Positions 1 to 7,170 of a stretch of 64,000 nucleotides of DNA are shown here, piece after piece. The stretch's first letter is position 1. Every line of letters starts with the position of its first letter. Position numbers and translations under genes: made by a program. Origin of the DNA: Lysinibacillus sphaericus OT4b.31 (GTDB lineage: Bacteria; Bacillota; Bacilli; Bacillales_A; Planococcaceae); the NCBI RefSeq assembly GCF_000392615.1, contig NZ_KB933398.1:228183-292182 (forward strand), in the 5' to 3' direction. The notes beneath the pieces are model-generated. The model ran no database searches and was not told where the DNA came from. It worked only from the letters and a program-made list of their open reading frames with translations.

Positions 1-2
1 CT

Positions 3-272
3 CAACAACCAAAACCTGGTCAAGCAGTAAGTCCAGCAGTGCCTGTTAAGACTACAGAGAGCCCTAATAATATGCTATTAAAGAAAGTCAAAATTGCACT
101 AGTACTAACAAGTGAAGATATGCTTGAGATTTTATATGAGGGTGGCGTCACGGTATCTAAAGGTGAATTAGGCGCTATTTTAAGAAATCCAAGTCATCGC
201 AACTACAAAGAGTGTGGCGATCGATTTGTGAGAAACTTCTTAAAAGGCTTAACGATGAAATATAGAGGTTAA
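3..272 (+). CDS. DUF1456 (YehS-like) protein, C-terminal part
   Basis: The frame is open from the left edge of the window, so the true start lies outside. About 20 Pro/Gln-rich residues lead into a block of about 65 residues (LLKKVKIALVLTSEDMLEIL, then a Gly-Asp pair and FVRNFLKGLTMKYRG at the end). This pattern is typical of the second repeat of DUF1456/YehS proteins, which carry two such blocks joined by a linker. The function of the family is unknown. A good terminator follows about 60 bases after the stop. The family assignment is from motif memory and is fairly sure. Confidence 0.75.
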   Translation, partial: QQPKPGQAVSPAVPVKTTESPNNMLLKKVKIALVLTSEDMLEILYEGGVTVSKGELGAILRNPSHRNYKECGDRFVRNFLKGLTMKYRG

Positions 273-335
273 AAAAGACGCAGCTAGATGTATCAGCTGA
301 GTTGAGCGGGGAAATTTATTGCAAATTCAATTAAG

Positions 336-371
336 AAAGGAGCTATCTCACCCATTGAGACAGCTCCTTTT
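336..371 (+). terminator. Rho-independent terminator after the DUF1456 gene
   Basis: The arms AAAGGAGCTATCTCA and TGAGACAGCTCCTTT flank a 4-5 base loop and run into TTTTG. One mismatch in the stem. Confidence 0.85.
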
Positions 372-481
372 GTGTTGCTATAAATCATATTGTATCACCA
401 TAAATATGATAACCATTATTTAGTAAGTGTTATAACAGGCAGTTGTAACAACAAAGAATTTAAAAATTGTTCTTGAGACCG

Positions 482-532
482 TTGACAAATTGTGACGAAA
501 TTGTGTACACTTAAGTTGACACAAAGTTGTCA
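482..532 (+). promoter_or_regulatory. Promoter region with nested inverted repeats
   Basis: A TTGACA hexamer at 482 is followed about 18 bases on by TACACT, a weak -10. The same stretch holds an almost perfect 24-base palindrome (TTGTGTACACTTAAGTTGAC and onward, ending ACACAA), nested within an outer pair TTGTGAC ... GTCACAA. It lies 40-90 bases upstream of the small membrane protein gene at 574. The half-sites resemble Rex/FNR-type TTGTGA...TCACAA elements, but the spacing is not canonical. Regulator unknown. Confidence 0.45.
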
Positions 533-573
533 CAAAAGGGGAAAGTAAATGTTCACGAATAGAGGGGTGCTTT

Positions 574-768
574 ATGATCTATTTTGATATTATTCTTATT
601 GCTATTGCATGTGTGAGTACGCCACTTATAGTTGCGGTTATGTTGGATATTTTCTATGCTGAAAAAAAACAGGTTCGTTTTTCATTACGCCGTACTTCGT
701 TATGGTATGTGTCTGTTTTTGCGCTATCTTTCATACCATCCGTATTACTTGTCATGCAAAATGTATAA
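574..768 (+). CDS. Small two-helix membrane protein, unknown function
   Basis: This gene encodes 64 residues with two hydrophobic segments (about 3-25 and 44-62) separated by a short basic loop (EKKQVRFSLRRTS). AGGGGTG lies five bases before the ATG. I recognise no family. It stands alone between a promoter region with nested inverted repeats and a strong terminator at 818, so it is probably a monocistronic regulated gene. The alternative overlapping frame at 632-886 runs through the terminator and is a shadow. Confidence 0.6.
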   Translation: MIYFDIILIAIACVSTPLIVAVMLDIFYAEKKQVRFSLRRTSLWYVSVFALSFIPSVLLVMQNV

Positions 769-817
769 ATTCTTGCTTCATCACTTAGGGGTAAGTGAAA
801 AGCAAAAAATAAATAGA

Positions 818-862
818 GCAGCTAGAACGAATAATAAATTCGTTCTAGCTGCTTTTATTTTT
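818..862 (+). terminator. Strong rho-independent terminator
   Basis: A 13-base perfect stem GCAGCTAGAACGA / TCGTTCTAGCTGC with a 9-base loop, followed by a T-rich tail. It ends the transcript of the small membrane protein. Confidence 0.9.
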
Positions 863-984
863 GTTTCGATACAGATAATAAAATAGTAATGTTTTCACTG
901 TTTGTAAAGTTGGAGTAAACTAGTGATAAAATATGTGTATTTTTATATAGTTATATTTACTGATTTTACCTATTAAGTTAATTA

Positions 985-1076
985 AAGGTTGTAATGATAG
1001 GCGAATCTACTGAAGAGTAGAGACGCAAAGCTACAGGTCTAAAGCATTAATGCTATGACGGCTGGGTTGCCAAAGA
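985..1076 (+). ncRNA. Cyclic di-GMP-I riboswitch (GEMM-I) aptamer
   Basis: The conserved GEMM-I core is readable: GGCGAAUC at the 5' side, a UCUACU-GAAG-AGUAGA stem with its tetraloop, the hallmark GACGCAAAGC, the tetraloop receptor region GGUCUAAAGC, and the 3' strand GGGUUGCC that pairs back to GGC. GEMM-I RNAs bind cyclic di-GMP and control motility or surface genes. An intrinsic terminator hairpin at 1119-1148 is the probable expression platform. A second terminator at 1224 lies before the next gene, so the controlled gene is unclear. Confidence 0.88.
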
Positions 1077-1118
1077 TCGCTAATTATAAGAAATTATTGC
1101 TAGTGTATATTCTTTTGT

Positions 1119-1148
1119 AGCCTATTTCTTTTTGAAATGGGTTTTTAT
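1119..1148 (+). terminator. Terminator, probable expression platform of the c-di-GMP riboswitch
   Basis: Stem CCTATTTC / GAAATGGG (one G-U pair) with a T-rich loop, followed by TTTTTATT, about 45 bases after the aptamer. Confidence 0.7.
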
Positions 1149-1223
1149 TGTGCATAACTAATGGAACACTCCAATTGATGTTGCATGCTATTCGTGCACA
1201 CGCCAATACTCTTTTTATTTAAG

Positions 1224-1270
1224 CAACACAAGAACATTGACGTAAGTGATGTTCTTGTGTTGTTTTATTT
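1224..1270 (+). terminator. Second strong terminator downstream of the riboswitch
   Basis: A 14-base perfect stem CAACACAAGAACAT / ATGTTCTTGTGTTG followed by TTTTATTT. It closes a unit of about 280 bases that begins with the riboswitch and contains no convincing gene, only a 14-codon frame at 1178-1222 with a poor ribosome-binding site. Confidence 0.9.
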
Positions 1271-1381
1271 ACTTGCCTTAAATTCCACATGAGTTAAGAA
1301 TGAAAAGTGTTTCTAGTGAATAAGATTTCTATTAAATAGATGTTTTTTCCTATCTATTATTTTTCTTAAGGTGGGATTTTT

Positions 1382-2071
1382 GTGAAAACCTTTTTTCTAC
1401 TGGTATTAGGTATTATCTATTTGATGCTAGCAAATGCAATGGAAGCAGCTATAGTAAGAGGTAGTTATTTCATTATTGGATTGAGCTTATTTACGGTAGG
1501 AGCATTTCGTTATGTTAAGGGGAAAGTTAGGTCTTTCAGAAGGAATGCTGAAATGAAAAGAGAAAGTGAAGAGGAATTAATGAATATTCCGCATACCCAA
1601 TGCACAATATCGAGTGATTGCTTACAGGCGCTCTTATTAAACGAACCAACGAATACACTTTTGCTTGCTCAAAAAGAAGATTGGGAAGCAGAAGTGACGA
1701 AGAAAGAAATACAGTTTAATAAAATATACGAAGTTTCTATAGTAGAGGATGACAATATTATAATTGCTAGTACTAGAAATGGATTATTAAGTGGGTCATT
1801 AATTGATGGAGAGCAAATTATTTCAGGGGACACAGAAGAGGTAGAGGAAGAATCTGATGATACAGTATCTCAACTAGCTTTAAAAATAGTGGTGGATAAT
1901 TTATCGACACCCGTTTTAGAATATGTATTTATGACAAATAGCAAACCGATATCAAGAGAAGAGGATGCATATAGTGAAGCATTGGAGTTATGCGAGCAGT
2001 GGTATAGAAAGATAAGTATCATTATCAAGCGTTACGAACTTGAAAGAGTACCTATTCGAAATTGGCAATGA
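1382..2071 (+). CDS. Membrane-anchored protein of unknown function
   Basis: This gene encodes 229 residues starting at GTG, preceded by AAGGTGGG at good spacing. The N-terminus has two hydrophobic segments (about 3-20 and 26-44), followed by a basic stretch and a soluble domain of about 180 residues rich in Glu. That domain contains an acidic block (EEVEEESDD near residue 150). I recognise no family. It lies downstream of the c-di-GMP riboswitch but is separated from it by two terminators, so co-regulation is not shown. A bidirectional terminator separates it from the convergent chemoreceptor gene. Confidence 0.65.
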   Translation: MKTFFLLVLGIIYLMLANAMEAAIVRGSYFIIGLSLFTVGAFRYVKGKVRSFRRNAEMKRESEEELMNIPHTQCTISSDCLQALLLNEPTNTLLLAQKEDWEAEVTKKEIQFNKIYEVSIVEDDNIIIASTRNGLLSGSLIDGEQIISGDTEEVEEESDDTVSQLALKIVVDNLSTPVLEYVFMTNSKPISREEDAYSEALELCEQWYRKISIIIKRYELERVPIRNWQ

Positions 2072-2110
2072 AATAATTTGTTTTTGAAGACCATTTCCAT
2101 GAAAAATAAA

Positions 2111-2150
2111 CAGGCTGTCTCGAAAGACTATTTCGAGACAGCCCTGTTTT
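2111..2150. terminator. Bidirectional terminator between convergent genes
   Basis: A 13-base stem GGCTGTCTCGAAA / TTTCGAGACAGCC with A/T runs on both sides. It serves the membrane protein gene on the left and the chemoreceptor gene on the right. Confidence 0.9.
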
Positions 2151-3845
2151 TTAAATTTTAAATTTCTGTAGTTGTGTGTTTAGCTCTTCCGCCATATTTG
2201 CCAACTGATTTGCACTTTTTGAAATTTCGTCCATGGTTGCTGCTGTTTCCTCAACAGTAGCTGTAGTTTCTTCTACGCCAGCAGCAGATTCCTGTGAAAT
2301 AGATGCCATTTCATCAATAGCAACATTTATAGATTCGGAACTTTGCATAATTTGATTTAAATTTCCTGAAATGACATGAATATTGTCAATCATATCTTTG
2401 ACAGCAACAGAAATATGATCGAATGTTTCATTTGTTTGATTTAGTTGTGCTGTTCCTTCTTTTACTTCCTCATAACCTGATTGCAGGGAATTTGTCACAT
2501 GGCCTGTTTCACTTTGAATACGATTAACAATGGTTGATATGTCCGTCACAGAGAACTGTACTTGTTCTGCAAGCTTGCGTACTTCATCGGCAACAACGGC
2601 AAAGCCTTTTCCATGTTCTCCAGCACGTGCTGCCTCGATTGCTGCATTTAACGCAAGTAAATTTGTTTGGTTTGAAATCTCATCAATAACAGAAATAAGT
2701 TTTGAAATTTCAGCAGATTGCTCGTTTAAGCCTTCTACTTTTTTCACTGAATCTAATACAATTTCATTAATCGTAGCCATTTGTTGCGTTGAACGTACCA
2801 TTAAATCTTTTCCTGTAGTAGTTAAGCTTTGTACATGTACTGAATGCTCTTGTAATTCCTTGCCTTCTTGTGTTGTGTCCTGAATGCGGCGTTGGAACGT
2901 TGTCATTGTTTCTGCTAAATCGCCGGCGGTTGATGCTTGTGTTTCTGTTCCCGAAGCCAGTTCTTGCATCGTAACGGTAATTTGCTCCGTACCTGTTTGG
3001 ACCTCATTTGAAGATTGAGCCAGTTCTTCACTACTAGCCGCCACATTCTCTGATACAGAGTGAATAGTGCTTATCGTTGTGTTTAGTTGCTCATTCAATT
3101 CATTTGCTGAAAGCATTAATTGGCCAATTTCATCTCGATGAGTGATTGGCAGTGGGGCGTTTCGTAAATTTCCATCAGCTAATTCCCTCATGCGGTTTGA
3201 GACAACTTTAATAGGTTTAGAAATGCGGCTTGCTGTACTAATGGCTATTAGGATTCCTACTATTGTCAATAGTGTATTGACAATTACGCCAATTGTTTTA
3301 TTGTTTGAGCTTGTTGAGACAACCTCATTGCCGATTGCTGTAATATCCTCAGCGCGTTTAGTTGCTAATCCTTCATAGCCTTTTCGTACTTCAGTTACAA
3401 GATGATTGATAGCAGTTAAATTATCTAATGCTAATTGTTTATTGCCACTTTTATAGACATCAAATACTTCACTATTTACTCGATTGCTCCATTCGCGAGA
3501 CATTTCTACTATTTTTCCACGTTCAGTGCCATTGTCGTACTGTTCAATAATGCGGTTGCTTTCTTCAGCAATTTGACGGTACTCATTAAAAGTATCTATG
3601 TATTGTTCCTCTCCTGATACAACATAGCTTAAGGCTGCAGATAGCCGGACACTCGTAGACATCGCTAAATTTTTACTAGCTGTTAATACAGCCAAATGTT
3701 CTTCAATAAGTTCTTTTGCTTGTTGTTCCATCTTATTATTAGAAATATAGGTGTAGCTTGTAAAACATATTACTAGACTTAACAAGACGATAAATGCACT
3801 TAAAATACGAGCTTTGAGTGTTTTGAATTGAAACAAACCAATCAT
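2151..3845 (-). CDS. Methyl-accepting chemotaxis protein
   Basis: A 564-residue transmembrane chemoreceptor. A first membrane helix (about 12-34) is followed by a periplasmic-side four-helix-bundle type sensor of about 150 residues. A second helix (about 183-207) leads into a HAMP domain (about 207-260) and a long coiled-coil signalling domain. The highly conserved hairpin tip is present ([20 protein letters not shown]). It should signal to CheA/CheW and control flagellar rotation; the ligand cannot be told. No C-terminal CheR-binding pentapeptide is seen. AAAGGATGG lies six bases before the ATG. Motility is also served by motAB elsewhere in the window. Confidence 0.95.
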   Translation of the reverse strand: MIGLFQFKTLKARILSAFIVLLSLVICFTSYTYISNNKMEQQAKELIEEHLAVLTASKNLAMSTSVRLSAALSYVVSGEEQYIDTFNEYRQIAEESNRIIEQYDNGTERGKIVEMSREWSNRVNSEVFDVYKSGNKQLALDNLTAINHLVTEVRKGYEGLATKRAEDITAIGNEVVSTSSNNKTIGVIVNTLLTIVGILIAISTASRISKPIKVVSNRMRELADGNLRNAPLPITHRDEIGQLMLSANELNEQLNTTISTIHSVSENVAASSEELAQSSNEVQTGTEQITVTMQELASGTETQASTAGDLAETMTTFQRRIQDTTQEGKELQEHSVHVQSLTTTGKDLMVRSTQQMATINEIVLDSVKKVEGLNEQSAEISKLISVIDEISNQTNLLALNAAIEAARAGEHGKGFAVVADEVRKLAEQVQFSVTDISTIVNRIQSETGHVTNSLQSGYEEVKEGTAQLNQTNETFDHISVAVKDMIDNIHVISGNLNQIMQSSESINVAIDEMASISQESAAGVEETTATVEETAATMDEISKSANQLANMAEELNTQLQKFKI

Positions 3846-4151
3846 TTTTTCCCATCCTTTAATTGCTCCATAAAATAATGAGGAGCTTTAAAATTAAAAT
3901 TTTTAATTGTTATAGTACAATTATTATTTTATACCTATTTTTATAGAAAAATAAGACTTTTTAATCGGAATTTTAAAAATAGTTTTTTTAGTATAAAGCT
4001 TTAGAAAGTTAAGATCGCTAACTTCTATTTTATAGTTAAATGTATGTAGTGGTATGTCGATTGCAATGTATTTAAGTAAACTAATGTGAAAATTCTCACC
4101 TCTAATTTTAGCTAAATAACAATAGAGAAAACGAGATGATTAAAACTTTCT

Positions 4152-4187
4152 AAATAAAAATGCTGTCCAAAGCTGATTGGACAGCAC
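4152..4187 (-). terminator. Terminator of the YceG-protease gene
   Basis: Stem TGCTGTCCAA / TTGGACAGCA followed, on the minus strand, by TTTTTATTTA. The rest of 3846-4267 is AT-rich with nothing else recognisable. Confidence 0.85.
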
Positions 4188-4267
4188 CCTAAGTTAAAGG
4201 TACATATTATTTTCATGTTTCGGGTGTGATTTGCACGTGTAAGTTGGTTAGCCTCTAGAACAATAAG

Positions 4268-5683
4268 CTAGTTCGTATGTTCAATAAAGTTTTGTGCAAA
4301 TTCATATATTTTATCGGAAGGTACTGCTAGATTTAAATTTTGTCCTCTATCAAAACCACCAGTTATTAGGCCAACTAGCCTTCCAAACATATCCAACAGC
4401 GCACCGCCAGAGCTTCCGTTAGAAATAGGGGCAGTGAATTGTATCATGGGAATGCTATCAAGGTCTCTGAAGCCTGATACGATGCCATCGGAAAAGGAAT
4501 TAAATAACCCTAATGGACTACCTATAGCAACAATCTTTTGGCCTCTAACTAAATTGTCATCAGTTTTTAACGTGAGTGGTGAGCAGTCTTTATCCACTTT
4601 AATAATTGCCAAGTCATATAGCTGATGATATTTAATAAAATGATCTGTAAGATATTCTTGCGTATCATTTTCATATATAACCGAGTAGTAATGTCCTCCT
4701 CCAACTACATGTAGATTCGTTAAAATATAACCACTACTATGGATAATAACACCTGAACCGCTGCACATAATTTTATTTTCTTCATCGTAAACTTTAATCA
4801 TGACAACGGAGTTTGATAGCCCAGCTAACTGCTCATAACTTAATTCACTAGCATTAACTAGTTTTTGGCGCTGTTTAGTAGTATTGACCAGCACCGATTG
4901 TGTAATTGTATTTGGTATAGGAGCCAAGGGGATTGGTTCTATATTTGTTGCAGGTATAAATTCAGGTATTGTTACGTCGGCTGAATATAGGGCACTGCAT
5001 GTATATCGTGTTGAGAATGATTCTATTTCAGGGCACAAATTGACAATGTCCTCTTTCGGGTTCATATAGCATACATCACAGCCAAGCCTAGATAAGAAAT
5101 ACAAAAATAATAATTCATGATGTTTAATATCGCCGATAAAAATTACTTTTGGAGATAGGCTAGGCGACTTCTTAAAAAGCTTTGGTAAATAGGCTTCTAT
5201 CCAGTTCAAAAATTTCACAACAAAATTTTTTAATAAGGTTGCATTGGAATTGGGATTGGTTTTCTTATACATTGCCACAATTTTAATAAAGGTGATTTTT
5301 TTCGTCCATTCAAGAATCTCGTTATCTAATACCAAGCATAGAGGGGTTTGATAGATTAAATTCTTATCAGCACTAGGATTATCGATGACAGTCTGCCAAT
5401 TATCCCAAATATTTGCTAGCCTATTAATATCATTTTTATTTGATATTGCTTCGAGACCACCTAAACGTAAGTAGGAAGTATTGGGACTTGAAGTAAAATG
5501 TTCGTCGATGCGCTTAATATTGTCAATGTAATGTTCGATAGTATTTGGAACGCCGATATATCTTACAAAAAGGATTTCTTTACTAACAGCAGTTTGATTA
5601 TTGTTATTGATGAGCACGAAATCTTCAAGCGGATTTTGTGTTTGTTTAAGTTGGATTTTTAAAGGCTTTGTTTTCACTATCAT
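4268..5683 (-). CDS. YceG-like domain fused to a trypsin-like (HtrA-type) serine protease
   Basis: A two-part protein of about 471 residues. Residues 1-240 resemble the C-terminal part of YceG_bac, the putative 'biosynthetic module' component of tellurite/stress gene clusters (FLYFLSRLGCDVCYMNPKED is typical). A proline-rich linker at about 240-262 follows. The rest is a trypsin-fold protease with all three catalytic residues visible: His in TNLHVVGGG, Asp in LYDLAIIKV, Ser in NGSSGGALLD. There is no PDZ domain, signal peptide or membrane helix, so it is probably cytoplasmic. The first ATG (5689) is only one base from GGAG; the second, used here, has seven-base spacing. The YceG-like assignment is an inference from motif. 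Confidence 0.8.
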   Translation of the reverse strand: MIVKTKPLKIQLKQTQNPLEDFVLINNNNQTAVSKEILFVRYIGVPNTIEHYIDNIKRIDEHFTSSPNTSYLRLGGLEAISNKNDINRLANIWDNWQTVIDNPSADKNLIYQTPLCLVLDNEILEWTKKITFIKIVAMYKKTNPNSNATLLKNFVVKFLNWIEAYLPKLFKKSPSLSPKVIFIGDIKHHELLFLYFLSRLGCDVCYMNPKEDIVNLCPEIESFSTRYTCSALYSADVTIPEFIPATNIEPIPLAPIPNTITQSVLVNTTKQRQKLVNASELSYEQLAGLSNSVVMIKVYDEENKIMCSGSGVIIHSSGYILTNLHVVGGGHYYSVIYENDTQEYLTDHFIKYHQLYDLAIIKVDKDCSPLTLKTDDNLVRGQKIVAIGSPLGLFNSFSDGIVSGFRDLDSIPMIQFTAPISNGSSGGALLDMFGRLVGLITGGFDRGQNLNLAVPSDKIYEFAQNFIEHTN

Positions 5684-5790
5684 ATCCATTCTCCAGTTAA
5701 ATTTATTTATTTATTACAATTATAGAGAAATTTCAAATCATTGCATAGTTAGATTTTTACAGTTCAATAATTTCATTTATGTAAAGAGAT

Positions 5791-5832
5791 AAGGCTATTC
5801 AATAAGTTGAAAAATGCTTATTGAACAACCTT
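5791..5832 (-). terminator. Hairpin downstream of lytH
   Basis: Imperfect stem AAGGCTATTCAATAAG / CTTATTGAACAACCTT just past the lytH stop. There is no clean T-run, so termination is only likely. Confidence 0.5.
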
Positions 5833-5840
5833 AAACTGTA

Positions 5841-6836
5841 CTACTTTGCTTTTTTCGCTTGTCGCTCCCATTGCAGTAATGACGGATAAGGATCAAATGC
5901 CCATTCCGTACGCCCATTGAACTTGTAGATGCCGTAATGAAGATGGGGTGGGAATTTTCCGGATGTTCCTTCTTTGCCGTAGCCGGAACTACCAACATAA
6001 CCGAGAACTGTTCCAGGTTCTACAATGTCTCCAATCTCGATTTCCTTATGAAAGCTACCGAGGTGGGCATAATAATGATAGGAATTATGATTATCACGAA
6101 CGCCAATCCGCCATCCACCAAATTGATTCCAGCCTTTTACTTCAACTACACCATAAGAAGTGGATAGGACAGGCGTCCCGTAGCTAGCAAAAATGTCGGT
6201 TCCTTCATGTATTCGTCTCCCTCCCCAACCTCTGTTAGCGCCCCATGTGCCTCTAAAGCTGTAATTGTTGCGGACAGGAATTGGAAAGGTATGTGCATCA
6301 AGATCTGTTGTTTTGAAATGTCTATACAAAGTGGAAATTGTAGTGATTTGATTGACAGCTTCTTCGCTTCCGTAATATTCCCATAAAGCTAATTTAAAAT
6401 CCTCGTCTGTCGAGCCAAACTTCCTTAAATAACTGGCCATGGAGAATATGACATCTTCATCATCGTTAGGACTTGCAATACCATCACCATCGCCATCAAG
6501 CCCCATTCCTCCGAAAAAACTGATGGTTTCGGGGATTGTATCTTCCTTTACAGGGTTCAATGCCCCTGACCAATACTCGTCCGAAAATCGAATGGCAATA
6601 TAACTTTCGCGCTTGGGTATATCTGAGCGGACCGATTGTAAATTGCGTTCAAATTGGTCGATAGCTGCTAAGAAGTGCCATGGAATCAATAATTCATCAA
6701 ATTGTACATAATAGGACATACGCTGTTGCAAAATTTCCTCTTCAGAGGGTTTTTCTTTTGCCAATGTAACAATGGGGAGAGTAAAACTACATAATAGCAA
6801 CAATGTTCCAAGGAAAATTAGATGACGATGACTCAA
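5841..6836 (-). CDS. lytH: LytH-type L-Ala-D-Glu endopeptidase (M23), sporulation
   Basis: A 331-residue exported zinc peptidase of the M23 (lysostaphin) family. LytH of B. subtilis cleaves between L-Ala and D-Glu to leave single L-Ala side chains in spore cortex. A signal peptide or anchor covers about 4-25. The middle region has the acidic block GMGLDGDGDG seen in LytH. The M23 domain shows zinc ligands H210 and D214 (HEGTD) and the HLH motif (H298, H300). The start is TTG at 6836, eight bases after AGAAAGGAGG; a longer frame to 6956 lacks a site and hides the signal peptide. A CATACT element with a weak upstream partner at 6888-6917 could be a sigma-G promoter. Confidence 0.9.
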   Translation of the reverse strand: MSHRHLIFLGTLLLLCSFTLPIVTLAKEKPSEEEILQQRMSYYVQFDELLIPWHFLAAIDQFERNLQSVRSDIPKRESYIAIRFSDEYWSGALNPVKEDTIPETISFFGGMGLDGDGDGIASPNDDEDVIFSMASYLRKFGSTDEDFKLALWEYYGSEEAVNQITTISTLYRHFKTTDLDAHTFPIPVRNNYSFRGTWGANRGWGGRRIHEGTDIFASYGTPVLSTSYGVVEVKGWNQFGGWRIGVRDNHNSYHYYAHLGSFHKEIEIGDIVEPGTVLGYVGSSGYGKEGTSGKFPPHLHYGIYKFNGRTEWAFDPYPSLLQWERQAKKAK

Positions 6837-7108
6837 TAAATGAACCTCCTTTCTACAGTTAGAATAACCGAATTTAATTATTTCATGAGTATGGTTTGTA
6901 CAACAAAGTACAATCAACGGAAATCGACTTGCGACTATTGTGAGGCAAATTTTCATTCAGAAACAATTAAAGCGTTACTCTTGGTTTAGGACCATAAAAT
7001 GAATTTTTTTGTGAAGTGTTTTCTTAACTAACCTAGGACTGTAGTGTAGTTTGGCAACAATTTACTCACTATGCATGGGAATATTTAAAGAATGCAAAAA
7101 AGTATTGG

Positions 7109-7137
7109 GTATCATAATGTCTCTTATTTCATACTAT
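7109..7137 (+). promoter_or_regulatory. Candidate sigma-E promoter of prkA
   Basis: CATACTAT at 7130-7137 matches the sigma-E -10 consensus (CATACAHT) at seven of eight positions. The 7-mer GTATCAT lies the canonical 14 bases upstream, a partial match to the -35. The predicted transcript would start near 7145, only about 26 bases before the prkA coding start. prkA is sigma-E dependent in B. subtilis. The promoter call is from sequence alone. Confidence 0.5.
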
Positions 7138-7170
7138 GTTATAAATCAAGCCCTGAATGGAGGGAAGGCT

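Noticed and set aside
1178..1222. 14-codon micro-frame behind the c-di-GMP riboswitch
   Set aside because: The ribosome-binding site is poor and the length is compatible with chance; mentioned only as a possibility.
7051..7170. 40-residue N-terminal extension of PrkA from TTG 7051 or ATG 7117
   Set aside because: No good ribosome-binding site, not part of the family, and upstream of the predicted sigma-E transcript start.
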